Positions 1-5,152 of a stretch of 5,761 nucleotides of DNA are shown here, in pieces (within the stretch, counting starts at the first letter, position 1; each line of letters starts with the position of its first letter). The stretch spans positions 1-5,761 of the forward strand of contig JAPLHX010000115.1 of NCBI GenBank assembly GCA_026389415.1, read 5' to 3'. Both the position numbers and the translations under genes were made by a program. The notes beneath the pieces were generated by a model that saw nothing but the letters and a program-made list of their open reading frames with translations, was not told the DNA's origin and ran no database searches. This stretch comes from Coprothermobacterota bacterium (GTDB lineage: Bacteria; Caldisericota; JANLFM01).

Positions 1-20
1 AAAACGGATAGTTTTTTCAT
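1..20 (-). CDS. Start of an unknown gene, cut off by the window edge (MKKLSV...)
   Basis: Read on the minus strand, an ATG at 20-18 follows an excellent ribosome binding site: AAGGAG lies at 31-26, five bases before the ATG. The first six codons give M-K-K-L-S-V before the window ends. An MKK start followed by hydrophobic residues is typical of a secretion signal or lipoprotein, but six residues cannot identify a family. A TATAAA box about 27 bases upstream of the start (52-47) supports a real transcription and translation start. The product cannot be named. Confidence 0.6.
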
Positions 21-44
21 GTTCACTCCTTCTTTTGTGCTTTC

Positions 45-71
45 ATTTTATAACAGTTTGGTGGTGATCAA
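45..71 (-). promoter_or_regulatory. Candidate sigma-70-like promoter of the minus-strand gene at 20
   Basis: On the minus strand TTGATC (71-66, four of six matches to TTGACA) precedes the overlapping boxes TATAAA (52-47) and TAAAAT (50-45). The spacer is 15 bases to TAAAAT and 13 to TATAAA, both shorter than ideal. Transcription would begin near position 40 and give a leader of about 20 bases holding the AAGGAG site. The same AT-rich block reads TATAAC (49-54) on the plus strand, so it could also serve as a plus-strand -10 box. Confidence 0.4.
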
Positions 72-79
72 AATTGCGT

Positions 80-94
80 TTCCCGGACCGGGAA
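80..94. repeat. Perfect 7-bp palindrome TTCCCGG-A-CCGGGAA
   Basis: The two arms are exact reverse complements around a single central A. Being upstream of the minus-strand promoter at 45-71, it could be an operator for a dimeric regulator. If transcribed, it would form a six-pair hairpin with a three-base loop. The sequence alone does not decide between these. Confidence 0.45.
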
Positions 95-120
95 TAGATC
101 GACCAGATTGCAATTGGAAC

Positions 121-154
121 CGTCCTTCAAGTTGAGGGGGACGCCTTATTTTTT
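121..154 (+). terminator. Candidate rho-independent terminator
   Basis: CGTCCTTC (121-128) pairs with GGGGGACG (136-143) through eight pairs, two of them G-U, around a seven-base loop. After five bases, six T residues run from 149 to 154. The orientation fits termination of a plus-strand transcript, although no plus-strand protein gene lies upstream within the window. The gap between stem and T-run makes it less than ideal. Confidence 0.4.
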
Positions 155-345
155 GGAGTATCAAAATCGTCGCAGATAGGATAGATAACCTAGCCCAGGG
201 ATCCCCTGCTGCTGCAAGTGCAAGGAAAAATGTAAAAAACTCTGTTAGGATTACAGGATCTGGAGTAAACGCTAATTTTAGAAGGGCAGCAATCAGCCAT
301 TGAATCCAACAAAAAGTAGTCTAGCCGATAGAGCAGGATAGTCCC

Positions 346-657
346 GTGAATTGGCTGCAACGCCGCGATTTGATGATCGACCTCTATCTCAGGTTGGGTT
401 ACGAGTTGGTGGACGACCCGGATTACCGGGCCTTTAAGGGGAATCTAGACAGCCAGACGTTAGTGTTCGTCAACGATATCGAAGGTTCCGACTTGCCCAG
501 CGACTTGGAAGACGGGGTGCGGGTTACCTATTTATTCAAGAAAGGGGCGGGCGATTGGCTGGAGAACCACGTGGAAACTTACCTTACATCCTACAGCTGG
601 TTGAAAATGTTGCCGGCAGAACCGCTATCTCCGTTTGATCAAGGCAGATGGTTTTAG
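346..657 (+). CDS. Hypothetical protein, 103 residues
   Basis: I do not recognise this protein. It starts with GTG at 346, preceded by AGGA at 335-338 with a seven-base gap, which favours this start over the internal ATG at 373 (residue 10). The product is small, soluble-looking and acidic. It has no membrane segment, no signal peptide and no cysteine. The first 25 residues look helical (Q5-R-R-D, then L-Y-L-R-L-G-Y), followed by alternating strand-like stretches around residues 37-43 and 57-66. Trp and Tyr cluster near the C-terminus, which ends in G-R-W-F. The composition is protein-like and the frame is clean, so it is probably a real gene. It stands alone, divergent from the gene at the left edge and convergent with the PlsY-like gene. 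No function is suggested. Confidence 0.6.
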   Translation: MNWLQRRDLMIDLYLRLGYELVDDPDYRAFKGNLDSQTLVFVNDIEGSDLPSDLEDGVRVTYLFKKGAGDWLENHVETYLTSYSWLKMLPAEPLSPFDQGRWF

Positions 658-786
658 AGCGGACTAGAACGTCGGGTAGGGTGTTACAGCACTTGGAGCG
701 AAGAGAAAAATGCCATGGAAATCGGAGTCCAGCTTATCATCCAAGGGGACGACGAAATAGGATCAAAGAAGGTTGGCTGTGATCGG

Positions 787-1407
787 TTAGGAGGTTGGTT
801 TTGAGGGGTTTTCCTGAACTGGTGGGGTCTCGCTGCGCCGGCGAATTCGCTCCCGCCGAGGAGCGTCCAAAAGCATCTTCACTGGGATGAACAGGAACAT
901 CCCTGCGATGTACACCAACAGGAACCAAGGACGGTTCAGAAAAAAGGCCAATGTGAGGGTGAATCCCAATCCCACACCCGCACTGAGGTCGGGATGATGC
1001 ATGAGGGCATAGAGCACCGCCCACAGAAACATACCGATGGAGGTTTCCAAGGGCAGCAAGACGAAGAACGCGCCGCAGGTGGTGGACAATCCCTGGCCTC
1101 CGGCAAACTTGGCAAATAAAGGAAAGTCATGTCCAAGCACAGTACAAACCCCGGCTGCCATTTGCCAACTGAGCGGATAGCCCAAGCTGGTGGTTAAGGC
1201 AACGGGTAATGCTCCCTTGGCAAAATCCACCAAGGCCACCAAGACGCCGGCGCGAGTGCCGAACGTGCGACTCGCGTTGCGCGCGCCCATGTTCCCATCG
1301 CCAGTTTGACGGACATCCACGCCTGCCAGACGACGTCCCATCGTCAAAGCGGTGGGAATGGAACCGATCATATAGGCGAATGTCAGCAGCAAGATGTTGA
1401 GAATCAT
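787..1407 (-). CDS. plsY: PlsY-family glycerol-3-phosphate acyltransferase, divergent motifs
   Basis: PlsY is an integral membrane enzyme that moves an acyl group from acyl-phosphate to glycerol-3-phosphate, making lysophosphatidate, the first step of phospholipid synthesis. The 206 residues match PlsY in length and layout. There is a hydrophobic N-terminus with GSIPTA (15-20), a first loop G-D-G-N-M-G-A-R-N (36-44), D62-x-x-K65-G66, a second loop G92-H-D-F-P followed by A-G-G-Q-G-L-S-T (102-109), further membrane helices, and a third loop R-R-E-R-I-R-R (184-190). The charged, Pro-rich tail (191-206) is likely cytoplasmic. Key positions differ from classical PlsY: the Ser of motif 1 is Asp37, the Lys of GGKG is Gln105, and the His-Arg-Glu-Asn core of motif 3 is degenerate. 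Family membership is firm, but activity as a standard PlsY is uncertain and it may be a specialised paralogue. The ATG at 1407 fits the usual PlsY N-terminus, although no clear ribosome binding site precedes it. Confidence 0.85.
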   Translation of the reverse strand: MILNILLLTFAYMIGSIPTALTMGRRLAGVDVRQTGDGNMGARNASRTFGTRAGVLVALVDFAKGALPVALTTSLGYPLSWQMAAGVCTVLGHDFPLFAKFAGGQGLSTTCGAFFVLLPLETSIGMFLWAVLYALMHHPDLSAGVGLGFTLTLAFFLNRPWFLLVYIAGMFLFIPVKMLLDAPRRERIRRRSETPPVQENPSKPTS

Positions 1408-1451
1408 GGTTTATCGCTTGGTCGGAGCATAACCGGGACTGGGATCAATCG

Positions 1452-1466
1452 GAAAGGCGTCCTTTC
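1452..1466. repeat. Short inverted repeat GAAAGG-CGT-CCTTTC
   Basis: Exact 6-bp arms with a three-base spacer sit in the divergent region between the PlsY-like gene and pspA, about 30 bases upstream of the pspA -35 box. It could be an operator, but six-base arms also arise by chance. Confidence 0.25.
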
Positions 1467-1496
1467 AAAGATTGGAAGGGGGCGAAGAGCTGCCCA

Positions 1497-1524
1497 TTGC
1501 CAAAGCCCCATTCTGCTATACAAT
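1497..1524 (+). promoter_or_regulatory. Sigma-70-like promoter of the pspA operon
   Basis: TTGCCA (1497-1502, five of six matches) and TACAAT (1519-1524, five of six) are separated by 16 bases. Transcription would start near 1531 and give a leader of about 51 bases before the pspA ATG. No sigma-54 site of the GG-N10-GC type was seen, so the control differs from that of the enterobacterial psp operon. Confidence 0.6.
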
Positions 1525-1533
1525 GAAAGCAGC

Positions 1534-1558
1534 GTGCGCGAGAGTTTTTCCTCGCGAC
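1534..1558 (+). promoter_or_regulatory. Hairpin in the pspA 5' leader
   Basis: CGCGAG (1537-1542) and CTCGCG (1551-1556) form a perfect six-pair stem with an eight-base loop. Adding GT (1534-1535) and AC (1557-1558) lengthens it to eight pairs with G1536 bulged. It begins almost at the predicted transcript start and ends 11 bases before the ribosome binding site, so it may stabilise the mRNA rather than block translation. Confidence 0.35.
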
Positions 1559-1581
1559 AGACATTCGATAAGGAGGATACG

Positions 1582-2250
1582 ATGGGAATATTCAACCGAT
1601 TCACGGACATTCTGAAAGCCAACGTCAACGATCTGCTGGACAAGGCCGAAGACCCGGAAAAAATGCTGAAACAGATGGTCATCGAGATGGAAGAAGCAGT
1701 CAACGAAGCCACCATGGCCCTGGGGGACGCCATCGCCAACGAGAAATCCCTTGCTCACCAGATGGAAAAGAAAACGAAGGAGGCCGAGGAGTACCAACAG
1801 AAGGCGGTGGAGGCGGTAAAAATGGGCCGTGACGACCTGGCCAAACAAGCTCTGGAGCGGAAGGTGATGCTGCTGGAGGCGGCTAAGGATTTGGAAGGCC
1901 CGTTGATGGAAGCGCAGAAAAGTACCGCAGACCTCAAGCGGCAAGTAGACCAGTTGAAAGACAAACTGGAGGAAGCACGTATGCGACAGAGCACGCTGGT
2001 GGCTCGTGCCCAAGCGGCCAAGGCCAAGAAACGGATCGCCAAGAGCGTATCGGGTATTGGCAGCGACGGATTTGCCGGCTTCGAGAAATTCGAACAGAAG
2101 ATCGAGAAAGAAGAGGCCGAGGCTGAGGCCTTCCAGCAAATCGCCGGTGAGGTTACTTCCACATTGGACCAGGAATTGGATAAACTCTCCACCAAATCGC
2201 AGGCCGATGACGAATTAGCTAAGCTGAAAGAATCCCTCAAGGGTTCTTAG
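1582..2250 (+). CDS. pspA: PspA/IM30 family membrane-stress protein
   Basis: PspA/IM30 (Vipp1) proteins are peripheral membrane proteins that assemble into large ESCRT-III-like oligomers on stressed membranes and help preserve their integrity. The product has 222 residues, the usual length for the family, and is almost wholly helical coiled coil. It has the amphipathic N-terminal helix M-G-I-F-N-R-F-T-D-I, the family hallmark E-D-P-E-K-M-L (23-29) with E35-M-E-E, and the hairpin-forming helices with G-R-D-D-L-A (82-87). A low-complexity linker around S155-G164 separates the last helices. No membrane segment or signal peptide is present. AAGGAGGA (1570-1577) sits four bases before the ATG at 1582 and, with the conserved N-terminus, fixes this start. 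The frame stays open upstream to 1306, but that part is not protein-like for the family. It is first in an operon with the GIDE-domain gene 26 bases downstream. No pspF, pspB or pspC homologue is visible in the window. Confidence 0.95.
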   Translation: MGIFNRFTDILKANVNDLLDKAEDPEKMLKQMVIEMEEAVNEATMALGDAIANEKSLAHQMEKKTKEAEEYQQKAVEAVKMGRDDLAKQALERKVMLLEAAKDLEGPLMEAQKSTADLKRQVDQLKDKLEEARMRQSTLVARAQAAKAKKRIAKSVSGIGSDGFAGFEKFEQKIEKEEAEAEAFQQIAGEVTSTLDQELDKLSTKSQADDELAKLKESLKGS

Positions 2251-2276
2251 AACACCCGAGAAAAGAGAGAGGCATC

Positions 2277-3080
2277 GTGTACATCGTCGGTATTATTCTG
2301 GTCGTGATTGCAGGAATCATGTTTTTCGCCCGCCGCTCGCAGCAGGGCAAATTAACCGAGGTGAAATTCCGCCAAACAACCTCAGCCGCAGAGCTGGACG
2401 ATCTGGCCAAGGCCGTTCAATCCGGTACCGGCACTACCGGAGCCTTTCGTCGCGATGTGGAGCTGAAAGGGTCCATCCAATGCGACACACCGCTGATTTC
2501 GGAAGTAGCCAACCTACCCTGCGTCTATTATTCGATGTACGTGACGCGGGAGTACGATGAGCTGTACACCGAAACCAACCCGGACACCAAGCAACAGGAA
2601 CGGAAAACGCGCCGCAAATCGGAAACGGTGGCCAGCAATACCCGCAGCACCGATTTCTGGGTGACCGACGCCAGCGGGCGGGTCCTGGTGAAACCGCAGG
2701 GAGCCAACGTGGAAGCCGAGCAGGTGGTTGACCGCTTCGAGCCGTGGAAGCCGACCATAGGCACTCAGCTCTCCGTGGGCAATTTCAGTTTTGACCTTGG
2801 TGCGTTCCTCAACTCTGTCAATACCGTGGGTTACCATTTCCACGAGAATATCCTTCCCCTAAATCGGGCCGTATATGTGCTGGGAGAAGCGTCTGATACC
2901 TCCGGGCAACTGGCCGTGGCGAAGTCGAAAGAAAAGGGGCCGTTCCTGATCTCGCTCAAATCCGAAGAGGAAATCGTAAAAGCGGCTAGCGGCGCGATCC
3001 AGTGGCTGATGTATGGCGCCATCGGGCTGGCCTTAGCCGGTGTGGCCCTGATCGTGATCGGCCTGATCCTGATCCGTTAG
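2277..3080 (+). CDS. GIDE/BAM-domain membrane protein, MUL1-like without RING
   Basis: This 267-residue protein has a membrane anchor at each end (about residues 2-18 and 242-266) with a folded domain between. The middle matches the GIDE (also called BAM, 'beside a membrane') domain known from the mitochondrial E3 ligase MUL1/MULAN. It contains V-E-L-K-G-S-I (61-67), P81-C-V-Y-Y (81-85), F127-W-V-T-D-A-S-G-R-V (127-136), the family signature G185-Y-H-F-H-E (185-190) with L-P-L-N-R-A-V-Y-V-L-G (193-203), and P222-F-L-I-S (222-226). A charged insertion at about 93-116 separates the first strands. Eukaryotic relatives add a C-terminal RING finger. Here the protein stops right after the second membrane helix, so no ubiquitin-ligase activity should be inferred. 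The GTG at 2277 follows a GAGAGAGG ribosome binding site (2265-2272). Its place directly after pspA implies a role in membrane-stress response, perhaps as a partner or anchor of PspA; that role is inference. Confidence 0.8.
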   Translation: MYIVGIILVVIAGIMFFARRSQQGKLTEVKFRQTTSAAELDDLAKAVQSGTGTTGAFRRDVELKGSIQCDTPLISEVANLPCVYYSMYVTREYDELYTETNPDTKQQERKTRRKSETVASNTRSTDFWVTDASGRVLVKPQGANVEAEQVVDRFEPWKPTIGTQLSVGNFSFDLGAFLNSVNTVGYHFHENILPLNRAVYVLGEASDTSGQLAVAKSKEKGPFLISLKSEEEIVKAASGAIQWLMYGAIGLALAGVALIVIGLILIR

Positions 3081-3100
3081 CGGGTTTACTATTCTATCTT

Positions 3101-3143
3101 CTGCGGAAGGCGAGGAATACTTCCACTAAGCTTCCTTTTGCAG
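3101..3143 (+). other. Long stem-loop between the GIDE and PAP2 genes
   Basis: CTGCGGAAGG (3101-3110) can pair along its whole length with CCTTTTGCAG (3134-3143), ten pairs with two G-U. Inside, GGAA (3114-3117) and TTCC (3121-3124) can form a small second hairpin. It lies 20 bases after the GIDE stop codon and directly abuts the TATAAT box at 3144. No T-run follows, so it is not a classical terminator. It may protect the 3' end of the pspA operon message or mark a processing site. Confidence 0.4.
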
Positions 3144-3149
3144 TATAAT
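3144..3149 (+). promoter_or_regulatory. Perfect TATAAT box ahead of the PAP2 gene
   Basis: An exact -10 consensus ends ten bases before the ATG at 3160, which would put the transcript start near 3156 and leave a leader of about four bases. No good -35 hexamer is found at the proper distance; TTCCAC at 3121-3126 matches poorly. An AAGG (3150-3153) six bases before the ATG could serve as a ribosome binding site if transcription reads through from the upstream operon. Confidence 0.4.
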
Positions 3150-3159
3150 AAGGCACTTT

Positions 3160-3837
3160 ATGAACAATCGTGCATCAGTTGCTTCCAGCAGAATCCTGGG
3201 GCTCTATCGGCTGGCTATTGCTGAATTCTCCGCGATCACAGGTCTTTCCGGTTTGGCTCGGATGTCCAATGACCTGCTGAAAAAACCGCTGGAAGCGTTT
3301 GACCAAACGGTCGGTTGTTGGCTGCGCAACGTAACCTCCCGCATTTTTGATACGCTGATGCGTTCTGCATCCCTATTTGGCAACGCGCCGATCCTGGGCA
3401 GTGTTTCTTCGGGCTTAGCCGCTTATCTCTACATGATCAACGCCCGTTTGGAAGCAGTTTTTCTACTGCTAGCCGCTATGGGAAGCGCTTTGATCGGAAA
3501 CGGATTGAAACCCTTCTTCCGACGAGAACGGCCCGCATTCCGCAAACCGGGGCGTTTCCTGGAAGCGAATGGGTACGGCTTCCCCAGCGGTCACGCGGCT
3601 TCGGCAGCCGGATTCTTCCTTTTCCTGGTTTTCCTTTGGTTCGAAAACGCCATGGATCCGCGCCTGGGAGCCATTGTGCTGGTGGCAGCCCTTTGCCTGA
3701 TCCTTCTGGTGGGATGGAGCCGGATTTACCTGGGAGTGCACTACCCGTCAGACGTGCTGGTCGGCTTTGTTCTGGGCGGATTCTGGACGGGATTGGTCGT
3801 GCTGGTCTTCAAGCTGGTTTCCGTCTCACCCGCCTGA
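3160..3837 (+). CDS. PAP2-family membrane phosphatase
   Basis: The 225-residue protein carries the complete three-part active site of the PAP2 (type 2 phosphatidic acid phosphatase) superfamily: K117-x6-R124-P125, P142-S-G-H145, and S187-R188-x5-H194-x3-D198. H145 and H194 are the expected catalytic pair. Hydrophobic helices lie at about 75-115, 146-162, 168-186 and 197-220, giving a multi-pass membrane protein with its active site at the membrane surface. Members remove phosphate from phosphatidate, phosphatidylglycerol-phosphate, undecaprenyl diphosphate or similar lipids; the sequence does not settle which. The first 60 residues are polar to amphipathic and poorly conserved, so the true start could be the internal ATG at 3262 (residue 35), though 3160 has an AAGG upstream. 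It follows the pspA-GIDE operon by 79 bases on the same strand and ends before an intrinsic terminator. With the PlsY-like gene nearby, a lipid-metabolism role fits. Confidence 0.9.
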   Translation: MNNRASVASSRILGLYRLAIAEFSAITGLSGLARMSNDLLKKPLEAFDQTVGCWLRNVTSRIFDTLMRSASLFGNAPILGSVSSGLAAYLYMINARLEAVFLLLAAMGSALIGNGLKPFFRRERPAFRKPGRFLEANGYGFPSGHAASAAGFFLFLVFLWFENAMDPRLGAIVLVAALCLILLVGWSRIYLGVHYPSDVLVGFVLGGFWTGLVVLVFKLVSVSPA

Positions 3838-3896
3838 CGCCATTCCTACCCGGAACTCTATTTGGGACCAAAAGCCCTAAGCCAGTCCTCTATCGC

Positions 3897-3926
3897 GCAG
3901 GGATCGGTTCGCAATCCTTGCTTTTT
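3897..3926 (+). terminator. Rho-independent terminator after the PAP2 gene
   Basis: GCAGGGAT (3897-3904) pairs with ATCCTTGC (3914-3921) through eight pairs, one of them G-U, around a nine-base loop. Five T residues follow immediately (3922-3926). It lies 60 bases beyond the PAP2 stop codon and between convergent genes, as expected for the end of the pspA-GIDE-PAP2 strand. It would act only on plus-strand transcripts. Confidence 0.7.
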
Positions 3927-3969
3927 CCAAGAAATTCCCAATACGAGAACCGGCTGCTGATTTTGCGCA

Positions 3970-4398
3970 TCACGGATCACGGAGTAACGGATCCTTCGTC
4001 TCGATCCGCAGCCAGACTTGCCGAGCTCGTGGACCGTCGAATTCTGCAAAGAAAATCCCCTGCCATCTACCTAGTTCCAGTTGGCCCTCGCACAGAAATA
4101 CGGCAAGAGTGGTTCCAATCAGCGCGCTCTTGATGTGAGCGGCAGCATTGCCCTCGCTGTGCCGATAAGGCCCCTGTACCGGGATCATTCGCTCCAATTG
4201 GTCGAGTAAATCCTGCTTGACTGTGGGATCGTAGTTTTCGTTGATCAGCAATCCGGCGGTTGTATGCGGACAAAAGAGGGAGAGCGTTCCTTCCTGAACA
4301 TTTGTTTTACAAATCCACGCTTGCACGGCACTCGTGAGGTCCACCAGTTCCTGCGGTTTCCGCGTCTGGAGTTCCAGCGTATGGCGGTTCCCGCTCAC
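3970..4398 (-). CDS. yjbQ: YjbQ family protein (UPF0047; secondary thiamine-phosphate synthase type)
   Basis: The product has 142 residues, about the normal family length. It shows the YjbQ hallmarks: C43-P-H45-T-T-A-G (43-49), I52-N-E54-N-Y-D57 (52-57), H80-S-E-G-N-A-A-A-H88 (80-88), L-G-R-W-Q (109-113) and E119-F-D-G-P-R (119-124). The conserved His, Glu and Asp residues form the presumed metal or active site. Family members can show weak thiamine-phosphate synthase activity, hence the usual database name, but the physiological role is unsettled. The start is placed at GTG 4398 because it overlaps the upstream stop codon as GTGA and has GGAGGTG (4414-4408) nine bases before it. The GTG at 4410 four codons earlier lies inside that binding site. 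Translation is therefore probably coupled to the DUF364 gene, implying joint function and near-equal production. Confidence 0.9.
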   Translation of the reverse strand: MSGNRHTLELQTRKPQELVDLTSAVQAWICKTNVQEGTLSLFCPHTTAGLLINENYDPTVKQDLLDQLERMIPVQGPYRHSEGNAAAHIKSALIGTTLAVFLCEGQLELGRWQGIFFAEFDGPRARQVWLRIETKDPLLRDP

Positions 4399-5144
4399 TT
4401 CCGGTAGCACCTCCGCCGCAAGGTGATCATTTCCACGCCGCGTTGGCGCAGTTGGGGAAGCACCGCACCCTGGGAAAGCGCCTCCAGCACGGCTGGTGGA
4501 TTGGTCACGATGCTTGTAGCCACCACGTCCACGCCAAAATCAAACCAGACGGGACTAGGCGGTGCGGAAGGGCCGATCACGACCACCAGCGCCTTTTTCC
4601 GGCAGAGTGACAGCAATCCGTCCATGGTCCCGTTGAGGAGAGCAGAACCAGTGATACCCACTACGTCCGCCAAGGGAAGGATTTCCGTTGCGGTTTTCGC
4701 CGGCAAGTCGCCCCTCCCCGGTTCCAGCTCCAATACCCACAGTGTGCGAACCGCTTCCCGCAATGCCGGTACGAAGGGAAAATGCCCCACCAAGGCCACT
4801 CGCTTGCCCTTTCCTTCCGCCATCAGGATTTCGGCGGCATTGATGGATTCACAACGGTTCCGATCCACTTCTATCAAGGAATTGAGAGCGGCTAGACCGA
4901 TGCTGCGCCGTAACAACTGCGGGGCATCCAACCAATTGCACAGCTCACCCGAGCTTTTCCCCGTCAAACTGCCGGCTTCTATTACGGGCGGATCCCCTTC
5001 GCGACGGGATGTCAGAGTGAGCGCCAGGCCGCAACCGCGGCTCCAGACACCTGTCCAGTAGGGACCCAGGCGCACCTCGCGCACTGGAGCATCCTGGTCT
5101 ATGGAGTTACGGATTTCAAGCAGAATCGACTCTTTCTTTTTCAC
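4395..5144 (-). CDS. DUF4213/DUF364 protein, putative metal-chelate handling
   Basis: The protein has about 249 residues (numbering below counts from TTG 5147, giving 250) and the layout of the DUF4213-DUF364 family. An enolase-N-like part covers about 1-90, ending in G-L-A-A-L-N-S-L (84-91), and a Rossmann-like part covers about 100-245. Hallmarks are V117-A-L-V-G-H-F-P-F (117-125), E142-P-G-R-G-D (142-147), A160-D-V-V-G-I-T-G-S-A-L-L-N-G-T (160-174) and G192-P-S-A-P-P-S-P (192-199). A structure of a family member led to the proposal of heavy-metal chelation. The biochemical reaction is not established. No signal peptide or membrane segment is present, so it is cytoplasmic. The start is uncertain by one codon: GTG 5144 or TTG 5147, neither with a clear ribosome binding site, consistent with a leaderless mRNA. 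It overlaps yjbQ by four bases and is divergent from a metal-type substrate-binding protein. Confidence 0.85.
   Translation of the reverse strand: MKKKESILLEIRNSIDQDAPVREVRLGPYWTGVWSRGCGLALTLTSRREGDPPVIEAGSLTGKSSGELCNWLDAPQLLRRSIGLAALNSLIEVDRNRCESINAAEILMAEGKGKRVALVGHFPFVPALREAVRTLWVLELEPGRGDLPAKTATEILPLADVVGITGSALLNGTMDGLLSLCRKKALVVVIGPSAPPSPVWFDFGVDVVATSIVTNPPAVLEALSQGAVLPQLRQRGVEMITLRRRCYRK
4408..4414 (-). promoter_or_regulatory. Ribosome binding site that decides the yjbQ start
   Basis: GGAGGTG read on the minus strand lies nine bases before GTG 4398 and within the end of the DUF364 coding region. It contains the competing GTG at 4410-4408, which therefore has no suitable binding site of its own. 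Confidence 0.65.
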
Positions 5145-5152
5145 CAAGCGTC

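Larger units (their letters stand above)
61..154 (+). ncRNA. Candidate short structured RNA ending in an intrinsic terminator
   Basis: The evidence is purely structural. If transcription starts from the plus-strand TATAAC box (49-54), the RNA would begin near 61. AATTGCG (72-78) can pair with TGCAATT (109-115, one G-U pair), enclosing the hairpin formed by TTCCCG (80-85) and CGGGAA (89-94). A terminator-like hairpin and T-run follow at 121-154. No good -35 box accompanies the TATAAC box, and no known RNA family is recognised. It could equally be an untranslated leader or chance pairing. Confidence 0.25.
21..345. other. Gene-free stretch between divergent genes
   Basis: No convincing protein-coding frame was found here on either strand. 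The stretch holds the promoter of the minus-strand gene, the palindrome at 80-94, a hairpin plus T-run at 121-154, and a smaller inverted repeat CAGGG-ATC-CCCTG at 196-208 centred on GGGATCCC. From about 210 to 345 it is A-rich, with poly-A patches near 224-240 and 310-315. I found no convincing -35/-10 pair directly ahead of the gene at 346. Confidence 0.6.

Noticed and set aside
196..208. Inverted repeat CAGGG-ATC-CCCTG around GGGATCCC
   Set aside because: The arms are only five bases, there is no T-run and no nearby promoter box, so it is not called as a separate functional site.
1306..1581. In-frame upward extension of the pspA frame
   Set aside because: The extension crosses the pspA promoter and the start of the divergent PlsY-like gene. 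The family's conserved N-terminus and the AAGGAGGA site fix the start at 1582.
1516..2139. Long minus-strand open frame antisense to pspA
   Set aside because: It is a mirror of the coiled-coil codon pattern of pspA, rich in Leu, Phe and His with no recognisable domain and no ribosome binding site.
1755..2240. Second minus-strand open frame over pspA
   Set aside because: Its Ser/Ala/Cys-rich composition is typical of antisense translation, and it lies fully within a well-supported gene.
3858..3980. Minus-strand 40-codon frame (GTG 3980) after yjbQ, ending R-A-F-G-P-K
   Set aside because: The translation looks fairly protein-like and AAGGA (3996-3992) lies 11 bases upstream. However, it is short, matches no family I know, and its sequence doubles as the PAP2 terminator on the other strand. 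It remains a weak possibility as a small coupled ORF.
3636..4133. Plus-strand 165-codon frame spanning the end of PAP2, the terminator and the end of yjbQ
   Set aside because: It overlaps two firmly identified genes in other frames and crosses an intrinsic terminator. The translated sequence is Arg/Pro/Ser-rich and not protein-like.
4423..5061. Plus-strand 212-codon frame antisense to the DUF364 gene
   Set aside because: It is low-complexity and Ser/Arg/Pro-rich with no domain, while the minus strand carries clear DUF364 motifs.
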